This document shows positions 1 to 22,562 of a stretch of DNA of 64,000 nt, piece by piece. The first letter of the stretch is position 1; the number at the start of each line of letters is the position of its first letter. The stretch is taken from the NCBI GenBank assembly GCA_964017155.1, contig OZ024854.1, forward strand, positions 17,268,555 to 17,332,554. The letters are read 5' to 3'. The DNA is from Oasisia sp. SBJ-2009. Lineage: Eukaryota; Annelida; Polychaeta; Sabellida; Siboglinidae. A program made the position numbers and the translations under genes. Under the pieces are notes generated by a model. The model saw only the letters and a program-made list of their open reading frames with translations, ran no database searches and was not told the DNA's origin.

Positions 1-490
1 TGTTGGTGTGTTACGCTTACATTTTCCTGTCGTTATAAACGTTCTGATTGACCTTTCTGCACATGCGCGATAAATGTTAAATCATCAATGTGCAGCGAAA
101 ATACAAAGTAGTTTTGGTATAGACGCCACGAGCTATTCGTTAACACTGCTTTGATGATTATTGTGAAGAGTTGCTTAACATGTCGTTCAAAACAATAAAA
201 TAGTACGTTTGTTTAAATCATTATCACGGATTAGGGCGCACTACAGTCACGTGATTTACGCTTGCTATCAAAATATGCCTCAAAACTTGTTTGCCTCGTG
301 TTAATTTGCGACAAATAAATTGGTTGAGATGTTATATAAATCCTAACGAACAGCCCATAGTATTTATGCCATACATGCTTTGTCATTTTCGCTGCGCATT
401 GATGATTTTATATTTATCGCGCATGCGCAGAAACGTACGTCAATCGGAACGTTTATAACGCCGAAAAAATGTAAGCGCTACCACGCTTTC
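1..490. mobile_element. Foldback MITE, copy A
   Basis: The first ~110 bases are an imperfect inverted copy of about 375-490: both ends carry a GCGCATGCGCAGAAA-like motif followed by an AACGTTTATAACG-like motif. No open frame of note lies between the arms. This is the structure of a non-autonomous foldback/MITE element. Its interior (110-310) is related to 4450-4640, the interior of a second copy. The left end may be cut by the window edge. Superfamily not assigned. Confidence 0.7.
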
Positions 491-896
491 AGAGGTTATA
501 TTTCTGTGTTTGTGTTGCCGTTGTATGAACTCGTGAACGAGATGCATCACTGAAGTCGTCTAAGACCTTTGCATTTCATAATAAAGATAGAATGTGAAGT
601 AATGTAACGGCAGAAAGCGTTAGGGGTGCAATTTGAAATTCTGACGAACCTTCAACGGGTGTATAGGAAGAGTTTCGGTTAATCTGAAATTATCCTGGAT
701 GTTGAAGTACAAATGTTGAAATGCATAGCCTGAAAGGCATAGCCTGTTCACCCTTCCAGTAATACCCATCCGAGATGTGACAAATGTTTAGATATATATG
801 TAAGAAAGTGTCGATGTTGCTTTCAATACTATTCATGAAGCAACATCAACATCATATTAAGACAAAAACGACAAACAATCGAAGTGTTACATGAAC
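491..896. other. Intergenic, nothing recognised
   Basis: No plausible coding exon, RNA gene or tandem repeat was seen here. Confidence 0.5.
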
Positions 897-2765
897 GTAG
901 GGTAGGGTGGGGCATGCAGCCCCCCTTAAGGTATAATGGGCGTAATTATTCGTGAACTTATAATTTTGACATCCTGTTACTGTCATACGATTGTCATATG
1001 ATTATACTATATAATACCAAAGTATTTGTGATATTTGACAACAATAACGATTATAATTGCTAATTAAAAGTATTGTCCCAAAAGGGCCTCTTGCCCCATA
1101 CCTGGGGGCAAGACGCCCTTTTGTGTGGGCATGAGGCCCCCGGGGGCTCCTTGCCCCATAGAGAGGTTCATTGTATAACATATGAATAACGAAATGAAAA
1201 AGATGTCGTGATCAACATGAAGATTTTTTGTATGTAGTATCTTATGCAATTCAATAATTGAATCTACTTAATCATGACTGTCCTTAACTGGCAGATAAAA
1301 TAACTTTGCCGGTGTACAAGATACGAATATCAACCGGAAATGGCTTATATGTGTTATCCTGTCCATCATACGTACCTAACCAACATAATAATGACAGTCC
1401 TTCACGTAAGGAACATAGTATCTAAGTTGTCACGTGATACAGTCAACTGACTGTCTTCAACGGTCCTCCAAAGCTAAGAGTGCAGCTCTCAGAATATCTT
1501 AGCCATATGCACCCCGTTCCATATTGCGCTTGCATGTGCGAACCATAGCTAAAACACATTGCCCACTAAGCAAGTAATCACATAACATACAGGTCTGCAA
1601 ATAGTACATAATTATATATAAATTATGAATGCGATTCTGCACTGAAACGTCTGAGCAGAACGTTTACAGATATAGCCAATTGCCAACAAATAATCTAGCC
1701 ACTAACACCAGAATAACCAGACAGCATAACCAAATACGTAAAGGAAAGCCCCGAACACATTTTCTTCTAAGTTTCCTTTACATCATTTAACAAAAAAACT
1801 ATGGAATAACCTTGATTATAAGATTCAAAATCACAAATCCCGACATAAATTCAAATCTGTGATATCTAAACACTATCTATCTAGCTACCTTAACCATGTG
1901 CATTGCCCAAATCCCAGATGTGTAGAATGTAACTGAAATCGTTTATTTAAAAAGACAAACTGTTTGGATTTACAAAAGATTATCAAATTTGTTTAATGTT
2001 CCGCTGGTCCGTTGTCAAATAAATTATATAGTCCAATAAATTATATTGAGCGATTTCGTGATTCTACGTGTATAAGTATATATGTATCTGTACTTTATAA
2101 GTTTTTGTTTTGGGGTCACAGGAAGACGGCACATTATGTGTCATGTGACCACCACGTAACAATACTTTTTTTTTGATTGCTATATAATATATTCTTGTTA
2201 CGAACTAAAATTTGATTTGATTTGATTGTTAATGTAATAACAGAGCTTTACTGCATACTTTGGAATTATCTTACCAACTATACAAAACAAAGTATAATTT
2301 CGTTACCAACTCACGATTATAGACTGTTACCGAAATATGTGGGGCAAGACGCCCCGAGGGCTTCTTGCCCCACACAGTCGGGGGGCTTCTTGCCCCCAGC
2401 ATGCGTGATCTACATAAATGTTAATTCCCGCGCTAATTAGAATTATCACCCATTTTCACTAAACGTAAATGAAGCTCTATATAATACTAATAAATATAAC
2501 AACACTTGCACGAGGTTGTGTTTAATCTTGTTGCTGTAGTAAAACATTACAAACGCACAACTTTTACATGAAACATGTAACAAAGCATTAAACGCAAAAT
2601 ATTTACTTACCGCGTTTTTTGCTAGCGTCTGTTTTTCTGTCAGAGTAGTCAATAGGTGGCAGCATTGTATTCATCCACCAGAAACAGATCTCAAATACGT
2701 AAAACTGACGTAATACAAGGGGGGCTTGTTACCCCACGGAGGCTCCATGCCCCACCCTACCCTAC
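897..2765. mobile_element. Element with inverted GTAGGGTAGGGTGGGGCA ends
   Basis: The sequence at 897-914 recurs inverted at 2748-2765, so the 1.87-kb segment is bounded by terminal inverted repeats. GC-rich submotifs of the type GGGGCAAGA.GCCCC recur inside (1075-1165, 2338-2400, 2718-2760), unlike the AT-rich surroundings. No transposase reading frame is visible, so it looks non-autonomous. No clear target-site duplication was seen at either edge. Confidence 0.55.
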
Positions 2766-3049
2766 TTCTTAAAACTAATCACATTCTCCTGCGGCTTAAT
2801 CTAATTAACATAGTGCAATTTACCAATTACTCCTCTGATCAGTTACAACCACTTTCTCTCATAACGTAGTATTTTCATCCATAGTATGTTAAAAGCTTTG
2901 AGCAACCAGCTTCACAAATGTACATTTACAAGTAATAAAACTTGTCTTCGACATTAGTAAATTCATAGTAACGGTAACATATCGTGATAAAGCGCCAAGC
3001 GTTCACGTCTTTACATACTACTGCGAAAACAAAACCGATATGACGATGT

Positions 3050-4395
3050 GAGCGGTGTTCTTTCTTAACTACATTCCTTATTAGACAAGTGGGTGTTCTC
3101 TCTGACCTACATTGTATATTAGACAAGTGGGTGTTCTGTCTGACCTACATTCCACATTAGACAAGTTGGTGTTCTCTCTGACCTACATTCCACATTAGAC
3201 AAGTTGGTGTTTTCTCTGACCTACATTCCACATTAGACAAGTGTGTGTTCTCTCTGACCTACATTCCACATTAGACAAGTTGGTGTTTTCTCTTACCTAC
3301 ATTCCACATTAAACAAGTGTGTGTTCTCTCTGACCTACATTCTATATTAGACAAGTTGGTGTTTTCTCTTACCTAAATTCCATATTAGACAAGTGGGTGT
3401 TCTGTCTGACCTACATTGTATATTAGACAAGTGGGTGTTCTTTCTGACCTACATTCTATATTAGACAAGTGGGTGTTTTCTCTTACCTAAATTCCATATT
3501 AGACAAGCGGGTGTTCTCTCTGACCTACATTGTATATTAGACAAGTTGGTGTTTTCTCTGACCTACATTCCACATTAGACAAGTGTGTGTTCTCTCTGAC
3601 CTATATTCCATATTAGACAAGCGGGCGTTCTCCCTGACCTACATTCTATAATTAGATAAGCGGGCGTTCTCCCTGACCTACATTTTATAATTAGATAAGC
3701 GGGCGTTCTCTCTGACCTACATTCCATATTTGACAAGTGGGTGTTCTCTCTGACATACATTCTATATTAGACAAGTGTGTGTTCTTTCTGACCTACATTC
3801 TATATTAGACAAGTGGGTGTTCTGTCTGACCTACATTCCATATTAGACAAGTGGGTGTTCTCTCTGACCTACATTCCTTATTAGATAAATGGGTGTTCTC
3901 TCTGACCTACATTCTATAATTAACAAGTGGGTGTTCTCTCTGACCTACATCCTATAATTAACAAGTGGGTGTTCTCTCTGACCTACATTCCTTATTAGAC
4001 AAGTGGGTGTTCTTTCTGACCTACATTCCTTATTAGACAAGTGGGTGTTCTCTCTGACCTACATTCCTTATTAGACAAGTGGGTGTTCTCTCTGACCTAC
4101 ATTCCTTATTAGACAAGTGGGTGTTCTTTCTGACCTACATTCCTTATTAGACAAGTGGGTGTTCTCTCTGACCTACATTCCTTATTAGACAAGTGGGTGT
4201 TCTCCCTGACCTACATTCTATAATTAGACGAATTGTTTTTCTCTTTGACCTACATTTTATATTAGACAAACGGCTGAACATTCTGTTTGATCTACATTCT
4301 ATGTTAGACAAGTGGGGATCTCCCGCTGCCCTGCATTCCATATTAGACAAGTGGGTGTTCCCGCTGACCTACATCACGTATTAGAGACAAGTAGG
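3050..4395. repeat. 37-bp minisatellite, about 36 copies
   Basis: The tandem unit reads TATTAGACAAGTGGGTGTTC followed by TCTCTGACCTACATTCC, with point variants between copies and a few shifted units. Reading frames across it are low-complexity artefacts. The array lies downstream of the 3' end of the first CE4-like gene and runs directly into MITE copy B. Confidence 0.93.
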
Positions 4396-4845
4396 TGTTC
4401 CGCGCATGCGCCGCACGCATGACGTTTCTGTTCATTTCGAGTCATCCATATGTTGCGAAACACAAAGCATTAGAATACGACAGGCTGTTCGCTAACTCAG
4501 CTGTGGTGATTATTGTGAAGACTTGCTTGAAATTTCGTTCGTTCAATACATTAAAATATTACGTTTGTCTAAATAACTGTCACGGATTATGGCGCACTGT
4601 AGTCACGTGAATTGCGCTTGCTATCAAAACATGCCCCCACAACCTATTTGCCTCGCGTGCATGTGCTACAGATAATTTTGCTTATAGTGGCCATTATATA
4701 TCACACTGAGGATGCATTTAATATGAAATTCAGCGGCAACCGTTAACGTATAACATGGTAACTAGTGACAGCGACTGATTCGCGCATGCGCTGACACGTC
4801 ACCCGGATAATTGTTAACGCCCGAAAAAAAAATGTAACGCTGCAA
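4396..4845. mobile_element. Foldback MITE, copy B
   Basis: The interior (4450-4640) is clearly related to 110-310, including shared words such as TCACGGATTA and GGCGCACT and the segment ending in CTTGCTATCAAAA. GCGCATGCGC motifs sit at both ends (about 4400 and 4782). The right end carries the CGCCCGAAAAAA/ATGTAACGC motif of copy A. The left end abuts the 37-bp minisatellite, so its true border is unclear. Confidence 0.65.
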
Positions 4846-4868
4846 CGTCACGGCTTAGCGACAGCCGC

Positions 4869-10078
<5,210 letters not shown>

Positions 10079-11510
10079 TTTGGTTGCACGCTTCGACGCT
10101 CAGTGGATGCCGTCCGATAGGAAACCCGCGCTGTATCGCTGTGGTATTCAGCGGTTGTTGGTCAATGTGAAATCGTACGAAGATGCGGGTATAATCCAAA
10201 ACTCTCTAGTGCGCTATTCGATGATAATAAATATGCCGAAAGAAGGCTTGCGAGTTCTTTATAGTTTAAATACAGATATCCTGCACTGGATGACGCATAT
10301 GGCACAATGTGGGGACGATGGTCGCGTCCGAGTAATGTCAGGCGTTGGCTGTTGTTAAAAAAAACATAAACACAGACAGTGTTGAGTCCGTCACTGTTGG
10401 CTCAGTCCCCGATGCTTGTTTTCCTTGCTGTGTCCTATGCTCCCTTTCAGAGATTTACAGCGAGCATATCGCCCATGTCACGTGTCTACGGTTCTTAGTC
10501 TTCTTAAGCTTTGAAATGGTACTGTCCCCGTTATTCCAAACCAACGCGTTAGATAAACGCTCGCAGCAGCTCCGACAACGAACAATCCATATACCAGTGT
10601 TTCGTTCAACTGGGATGGGCGTAGGCCGCCTATGACATTGTTAAGTTATGACTCGTATTATTAAGCGTCAAACAGCTAGACGAGTGGACGAGATCGTGTT
10701 CCATATTAATGGGCAAAAACGTTTCGCCGAGCAACAACGGTGATTGCAAGATGGACCATGTCAGCTGCAGCGTAGGTCCTACCAAATCAGTTACGATGTG
10801 TGGTCACATTTTACTGTTGGTAACAGTGAAATTATTTACTATAGTGAAAATAGAAATTACGAATTTAGATGCTAATGACGCACTGCTGGGCCAAGCGGCA
10901 GCGGATGCCACTGCTAGTAACGTGTATACATTTGGGGTTTTGTAAATCAAAACCACTGGCACAGTCGGCCTAAGACAAACGTTTTACAGATTACCACGTC
11001 ATGAATATTCTCCTTTCCCGGGGTAGACATCAACCTAACGGCAACAAAGGGGTTGGTGTCTTGTCTGAAAAATAGAAACGGCAAAATGGGGTGACCTAAT
11101 TTATCCAAGTCGTGAAAATTGGGTTGAAATACCGGTCCTTTCTATGAACAGTTCGGTGTCCCGTGAGTGTCGCCCCAAGCATACGTCCTCACGTCTTCGC
11201 CTTGTGGTTGTTTCCGGTCATGGTTAGTCCATACGATTTATATTTCGCTTATTCACTGACACACTACACTATGTGGTGAGATATTGCTTACAGTGAGCGA
11301 ATGAATAATGCGATGTTTACCTATGATATGTAATATGATCAAACCGTATGAATTCGGACGGACTGCAACATAGAAAGGAAAGAAATATTTATACCAGTTT
11401 CTAGTCATGGCTCTTGCATGTGTGTATTTTTATTTTTAACTTTAAGGTAATTTGTATATTCCTGTAAAGTGTAATGCGCCTCTGAATGGGTTTATTGTGA
11501 TATATACTGT
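10079..11510. other. Intergenic; probable upstream region of CE4-like gene 1
   Basis: No gene or repeat recognised. The first several hundred bases lie upstream of the minus-strand start at 10078 and should hold its promoter, but no convincing core motif was identified. Confidence 0.45.
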
Positions 11511-11516
11511 TATTTA

Positions 11517-12622
<1,106 letters not shown>

Positions 12623-12842
12623 GAAACAAGGGGAACATTCATTAGGCGAGGTAAATATTTTATTTGAATGAATGCGAATGACTAGTTCAATGTACGTTAC
12701 TTACCTTTGGAAAAAATTATAAAATAAAAAAACCGAAATAACCTACTGGTAATGTGGCAATGTTGTTCTATGAATCTATGTCCATTAACCGAATGTATTT
12801 ATAATAAAACAGTTTGGTTGTAATTAACAATTTGGAAGTTTC

Positions 12843-13035
12843 GTGACAACACTCAGTGTTAGACCACAAACAACTACAGATGACATGATCATCCACCAAG
12901 CCGCATTGACAACACTCAGTGCTAGATCACACACAACTACAGATGACATGATCATCCACCAAGCCGCATTGACAACACTCAGTGCTAGATCACACACAAC
13001 TACAGATGACATGATCATCCACCAAGCCGCATTTA
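12843..13035. repeat. 63-bp tandem repeat, three copies
   Basis: Three nearly identical 63-bp units starting near 12845, 12908 and 12971, each containing ACAACACTCAGTG and ATGATCATCCACC. Copies 2 and 3 are virtually identical, indicating a recent duplication. Confidence 0.9.
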
Positions 13036-13039
13036 CAGC

Positions 13040-15520
13040 ATGTTTCAGGCTCATATATATACGTCCACCCGTTTACTGGTAGCAACACAGTGAGATATAG
13101 AATTTTTCGTGCAATTCAAGTCTTCACATATTTTGATGGTTAGGCCGTAATGATGCTGGGTCACTTTTAGAAGGAGATATGGAATATGGAAACAACGAAG
13201 TTAAGCCACTTGTGTTGAGCAGTTACTGTCAATACGATAATTTTAATGACACAAGATGTGTAATAGAAAGCACTGATTGCAATTAAACAAATAGGTTTCA
13301 CAACTATTTGACCATACAATCTATCTTGGTTTCACATGCCTTAGCAATAAAATATTCTTTGAGAATAATCACGGTTGCGTTTAAAAATACCTGTAAACAA
13401 TGCGTAGAATAAGCAGAAGAAAACAGTTACCCCGCGTGAGAATGTGGATATGACGTGCCTGATGAATTTATCTAATAAAACCGAGCATATAGATTTGACG
13501 TACTATTTATCGTGACATAGACTAGGCAGGACACGAATACTACTGAAATGATAGCGTTTTTGATTGACTCCTAAACTTTGAATGAAACATCCTGATATTC
13601 CTTTCCTCCGAAATGCGCATGTCCGGAAGACGGGAAGAATAGAAAGTCGACCAATAGCTAGCGTTGTCCGACTAAGCCACAGTGTGGCGCCACTGTTACA
13701 TAACCATACGTTACCTGCAATACGTATGTATAAAAAATATATCAAATGTCCCTGAAGTCCTTTGGTTGTTGGTAATCATGGATGAGTTGTTTTTCGGCGA
13801 ATCGTCGTAGTCACTGCCTAGTCTCTTCGCCATAATAATCTAATTGGCATGTTCTCTGGTAATTCATATGGGATGACCAGAAACATAGCCAAACTGTGTG
13901 AATTCAGTGATTTTTAATCAAGACGGAGTTATCTACTTCCACTCCGCTCAGCTAGCTCAGTGACCAGAATGCAGTTGATGTCAAAAACGTGTGTGGTATT
14001 TCATTATATGGTTGTCCAGAATAATAATTGTACATGTCTGTCACCTACATGTAACAATATATCACAGGCACGTCTTTGTTCTTCGAAATAATGAAATAAG
14101 CATCAAAATAAACTAAATTTGCATGAATAGTTTTGAAGATACAGTTTAACTACAAGCTTCAGAAGCAGCCTGCCACATATAGAATACGAATTAACTGGGT
14201 TTTTGTCAGACATGCCACCTGGCCTTCAGTGTTTGACAGTGGGACAGGCTCCAAGACACACTTGTCAATTATCCATTGTCCCAAAAATGGAGGGGAGCGA
14301 AGGACAATCACTCTACTTGAGGAGAGAACAAAATAGTTTCGTGTGTTGTCGAATTTACTTTGAGGCAGTTGAAAGCGTCTACCAGAAGGAAGCAGCTGGT
14401 AGCAGGGGAAAAGGGATGTTTAGAATGTGAAGATACTTTTCTTCCCTCTCCTCTCCGCCCTTTGCTGTACAAAACGCGAAGGTGAAGTGCCCTTCTACCA
14501 GCGGCTTCTAGTCGTGATCGAATGTTACGATGAGCCTGACCAGATGCATTTATGTATGAATGGTGTAATTGGGGAACGTTTCTTGGGAACTCTCGCATGG
14601 AGAAAGAAAGCGGTGCAGTTGGAGTTTTTGATGTATGAGCCTGAACCTCTCCTGTGTTCGCCACCCATGGGTTTGCAGCTATGCAAATGCTTGATAGTAT
14701 ATTTCGTTTTAGTTTGGTAATTAAAACGCTCGCTCAGTCATCTCATTTGCGATGTTAATATGCTGGACTATTACTTTTGTACTTCTGTACGTTGTCTTCG
14801 TGGTGCATTTCCCCACGAATTTAGTTCTCTATAGACTCTAGAAACACTGATTAGATGGGTGTATGCCGCTAAATGTCTCTAGGAATTGAGCGAACCGAAT
14901 CACGGCTTTCACGGTACATTGTAAGTGTCAGGTTTGTCGCCACTCGAAGGTTACCACTTTACACCATAAACATCCGTTATGACTGCACGGGTGTCTGACT
15001 GTTTCACCACACAGCGGTATACACTACGGTAACATATCAGGTTGTCGGTGATATGCCGCCTTCGTCTCCTTGCTCTGTCAACGTATAAGCGCGTATTGTA
15101 TTTCATGTCATTAACAATCGTTTTATTACAGATAATCGGTTTGCAATGTTTGCATTGCCTAAAACACACAATGAATGGATTTCTGTACAAGAACCACTCC
15201 GCATTATAGGCGTGGATATTTAACACAGCGATGCGTTACCAATATGACATCAACCAAAATAAAACAATGACAACTTAATCAATCATGCCATAGTATATTC
15301 ACATAGCATTCATAATATGCAGTTACTTTTCTCATTTACCCAGTACCACGATGAAACCGTACAATGTATTTAATTTGCGCTCGATTGAGTAACTAATTGT
15401 TTGATTAGAGCATAACTATGCATTTCTGCCGAAGGTGTTCAGCAATAACTAGAGCGCTTGTCGTTATCGTCGTCAAACAGTAATGTGTTTACATTCACCG
15501 CCACGTCAATAGAGGAGCCA
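13040..15520. other. Intergenic, nothing recognised
   Basis: Overlapping frames at 14308-14720 on both strands have no recognisable motif, no splice context and no family similarity. No RNA gene or repeat was seen. Confidence 0.45.
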
Positions 15521-15527
15521 GATACAC

Positions 15528-15620
15528 ATGTGCCTAGCAAGGCATGACGGCTGAGATTGTGTGCCTAGCCACGCATGACCGCCGAGATCGTGTGCCTAGC
15601 CACGCATGACCGCCGAGAGA
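15528..15620. repeat. 31-bp tandem repeat, three copies
   Basis: Unit TGTGCCTAGCCACGCATGAC followed by CGCCGAGATCG; the first copy is diverged, the last two nearly identical. It lies ~180 bases downstream of the 3' end of CE4-like gene 2. Confidence 0.85.
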
Positions 15621-15798
15621 CATTTTCATTAAACGGGACATAATTACTTCATGCATTGATGCGAGATAGTCCCGAGATGCCACACACGTCTCAATGTACT
15701 CCCGCTAGTGCAATTATTACATTCTACAATAGTCCGGAGACCATTGAACCAAGATACGTCCTTCGCTAACGCACCCGACGTCGCTTAGAGCAAACCAG

Positions 15799-18913
<3,115 letters not shown>

Positions 18914-19300
18914 TGTCGTGTGAATATTAATACGCGGTCTGATACGATGTCTTCGTGTTTTAGTTTGGTATTGTGACGATACGGTACGTTCGTGTCAGGG
19001 GCGGAAGTCGACCTGTTGTGTTGCTTGCCATCGCATAATGGCGTCGTCATTCCAAGGAGCAAACATGATCTCCGCCTTCGGTTTTATGGTCAACTAAGAA
19101 CGGGATTTAACTCGACGATATTGCATTCGGGCTGCCGTAAACATGTTAAATGTTCTTGTAATACCCCGTTAAGCTATCAGGTCTCCGGATAGAGTAACCC
19201 GACTCCACAACAGTGGCGCGTTGTTTGTGGATGACTAACAGTCGGACGTCCTGTTTTATGTATGTTTTATCAAAACATACTCCATTGCCAGTTACCCCGC
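18914..19300. other. Upstream region of CE4-like gene 2
   Basis: No gene recognised. This should include the minus-strand promoter; no distinct core element could be called. Confidence 0.4.
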
Positions 19301-19307
19301 CAGGCGG

Positions 19308-19568
19308 CAAAGTGATGGCAGGCGGCAAGATGACGACAGGCGACAACATGACGGCTGATGACAAGATGACGGCTGACGACAAGATGACGGCTGACGACAA
19401 GGTGACGGCAGGCGGCAAAGTGACGACAGGCGGCAAGATGTCGGCAGGCGGCAAGATGTCGGCTGACGACAAGGTGACGGCTGACGACAAGATGACGGCT
19501 GACGACAAGGTGACGCCAGGCGGCAAGGTGACGACATGCAGCAATATGACGGCTGACAACAAGGTGGA
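19308..19568. repeat. 15-bp tandem repeat, about 17 copies
   Basis: Units GACAAGATGACGGCT and GGCAAAGTGACGACAG-like variants alternate. Three frames are open over it because the unit is a multiple of three, but the products are repetitive and unsupported by splice context. Confidence 0.9.
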
Positions 19569-20164
19569 CGGCTTGCGACATGATTTCGAGACAACAAGCG
19601 GCGGTGTTATTGTGCGACAGACACAACCGGCAAAGTATTACATCAGCGGTTCACAGATGGCGCTACAAACTTCTAAATGTGCCACGGTACTTTGTTAATT
19701 GGTACATTTATTGAGATAAACTTTCAAACGAAGCAATGGTTTTGAAACGTCCGTGTCGCAACAAAAACGTGAAATCTTAACGGCAACTGAACAATATCAA
19801 TGCTGTATTATAACAGTACGAAAGATATATGCAATGTTGAATCGTTGTATTAATAAAGATTGGAAAACATACAATTGTGTTGCCATGTTAACTACTGCTG
19901 TATTTCAGAATGAAATCTCCATTCAATAAAATTGTGAAACACGTTTATTATTTATATATAATATTATTATATCGTAAAGTATGTGGCTCTTCATGCTATA
20001 GCCTACCCATTATAAGCAAACAAATGACCTCTGGCTCTCAGATTGTGGAAAGGTTTGAAGTTGTCTCGTATACTACCATGTCTCACGTAACGTAATTCAG
20101 AATGACTAAATTAAATGCTAGCTTACACGACAATACTTTGTCGGTGATACACGATTGAAAGACT

Positions 20165-20285
20165 GGCTCGTGTAAACACTAGCGCGAGACGAATTCAATC
20201 GTCTAAACACTCGCGCGAGACCAATTCAATCGTCTAAACACTCGCGCGAGACCAATTCAATCGTGTAAACACTCGCGCGAGACCG
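20165..20285. repeat. ~31-bp tandem repeat, four copies
   Basis: Unit CACTCGCGCGAGACCAATTC followed by AATCGTCTAAA-like sequence, four copies, the first diverged. Confidence 0.85.
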
Positions 20286-20299
20286 ACCAATGAGAGTTT

Positions 20300-22560
20300 T
20301 TATGGAGATGTACTAGAAGCAGAGCGAAGTAGCTAATACGAACTGCATATTAGCTGTGGCAATGTTTACCTATGCGATCCCAGTTAGTGAGTAGAACAAA
20401 TTACAGGCTACCAAGGGCTGGTTGAAGCAAAACACGAAAAGATGAACAAAGTGTCTTGATTTGCCTTTGGTGATTGTTTTTCTTCAGACGTCTGTAGGAG
20501 ACGTCTGAAAAAACCCCACAACAACGTCAGTTCCACAAACAGCGGGTCTGACAACCACGATATATATCGCGATGCTGGCTTATACATGTATACGACTGAC
20601 TGCACGCGTCAAACCTGACAGGAAGGCCAGTCGGTGGAACTTGATACCACCCACACAGCTACAGGCGTGAAACGAACGGATTGAGATGGCTCAGTAGTTG
20701 CTTAACGAGTGAAACACACAGATTGACCCTGTGATTACGAATAACACTGAACGGTTACGATACACTAAGTTATTCTCGATCGATACCATCGAGTACCTTG
20801 TGACAATGCAATGCTTGTACACAATGAAAAGGTGTGAATGACTCAATATGACCCGCAGTAAAATAACAAGCACTACTTAACTTTTCTAAATATTTGCACT
20901 CGTGTCCTAATGCGTATTTCAAGGATATTAAGGCGATGATGACCTTATTACTATTATATGTTTACATGGTTTCGACAGGAAATCTGTATTTGCATACACA
21001 AAGAAATTCAAATTGAACCAAGATGACAGTAATACTGGCGATGTTCACAATATTATAACCCAATATATTTTGAACAATGTAGCGTATTATATAATTTAAC
21101 AAACTAAGTACGCACAACTACCCAGAGTAGGGTATTGTTTTGTTTGTCTTTGCATGTTACAAAAACGTAGGGAGTTTTGTAAACGAAAACTGTTTGCAGG
21201 AAACATTGATTTTTGCAGTTGCCATGCCGTCGTATATACTTGTAAAAACATCGTTGGCAATGTCAATGTTTGACAGACGTTACACGCATAATGACGATTG
21301 TGACGGCCGGGAACAATAGTACCATGGTTCGTTGTCAGTCTTTAAGACAGAAATTGTAAGCCACATGTCCTTTTTGCCTTGTGTCTTTGCCAGAAATAAC
21401 ACAATCCCACGCAGAGAATTGGGAAATTCTGGAAGAAGTGGCAACTTTTTCGAGAAAGTGTGAGATGTACTGCACGGATGATAGCATTTGCGATAGGCAA
21501 AGTTTGGTTGATAGTTAAGGCACATAGGCCCTAATTAGAATCATGACATAACCAAGCAGCAACATTCTAGATGACCGGTCGAATGTGCCACATTGTGGAA
21601 TCTTCTGCATGACTGCATTGATGCTATATATATATTCAATGAAGAAGGTTTTAGATTTGCCTGCTGCATACGACCTCTTCGTAGTCAATACGCAAACACT
21701 GATAGTGATAACAACTGAAACACGATAAAGTAGTCTCGCTTAGTCTATTATCGTTCGGCTGCGTGATCGACTTCGCTGAAACATACACTTTGCTTGTGGA
21801 CCCCTTCTGTAGTGTCACTGCTCGAAGCCATCAGATGGCGTCATTGTTTGGGTTAATTTACAGGTTTACGTGTAGCCTATTATGTTGTAAGTATGCTTTT
21901 GATAACGAAACTAACTAATTAAATGATCACTAACAACGACAGTTTATTTATGAATATTCTGTGTGTGATAAGTTTCAGTGTGTAATTTTGAATAGTTTTT
22001 GTAATATAGTCTAATCTGATAAAAGGGTATCCTTATTTAATTTGTATTTCTAAGTCGACGTGATAGCCAATCAGCGTCTCTAGGCCGCCCTGGTGGTCAC
22101 ACACGCAGAGCTAGAGTCACAGACCGTAGTGACGGGTTTAACCGTGCTGCCACCTGACGACACCTTCGCAATGGAGGCTAATGGTGAAGTAGTTCACTAA
22201 ACGAAACACAAGAGTGCACCATCAATGGTGAAAACTAGTTTTTTGGTTTATACTTTGGTTTAAGCTAAATATGTTCAAATAATGGCTGAAACATTCCAGA
22301 TGTGAACTACTGCAAACAGTGCACGTCAAATCCTATGGCAGCATCATTGCAACAACGAATCGTTTGCTTTATTACAGACGTATCTATAAGAGAACTATGG
22401 ATACAACTTATAGGCGGGTTTTGATCAATCAATATTATTGTGCATTCCTTTACAATGAAAGACCAAACAGACAAACCTGTTATTTGGTTATTCACAAACA
22501 AACATGCCAGGGTGCACAAAAACGCTGCTGCCGATTTTAACTAGTACACAAGTCTGTAAA
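20300..22560. other. Intergenic, nothing recognised
   Basis: Low-complexity AT-rich unique sequence with no exon, RNA gene or repeat that could be supported. Confidence 0.45.
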
Positions 22561-22562
22561 TA

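Noticed and set aside
3050..4395. Regular 37-bp repeats resembling a CRISPR array
   Set aside because: Units are directly abutting without unique spacers, in an animal genome; it is a minisatellite.
14308..14720. Overlapping ~100-codon frames on both strands
   Set aside because: No motif, splice site or family similarity; probably chance.
19213..19698. 161-codon plus-strand frame
   Set aside because: Dominated by the 15-bp tandem repeat; flanks show no recognised domain.
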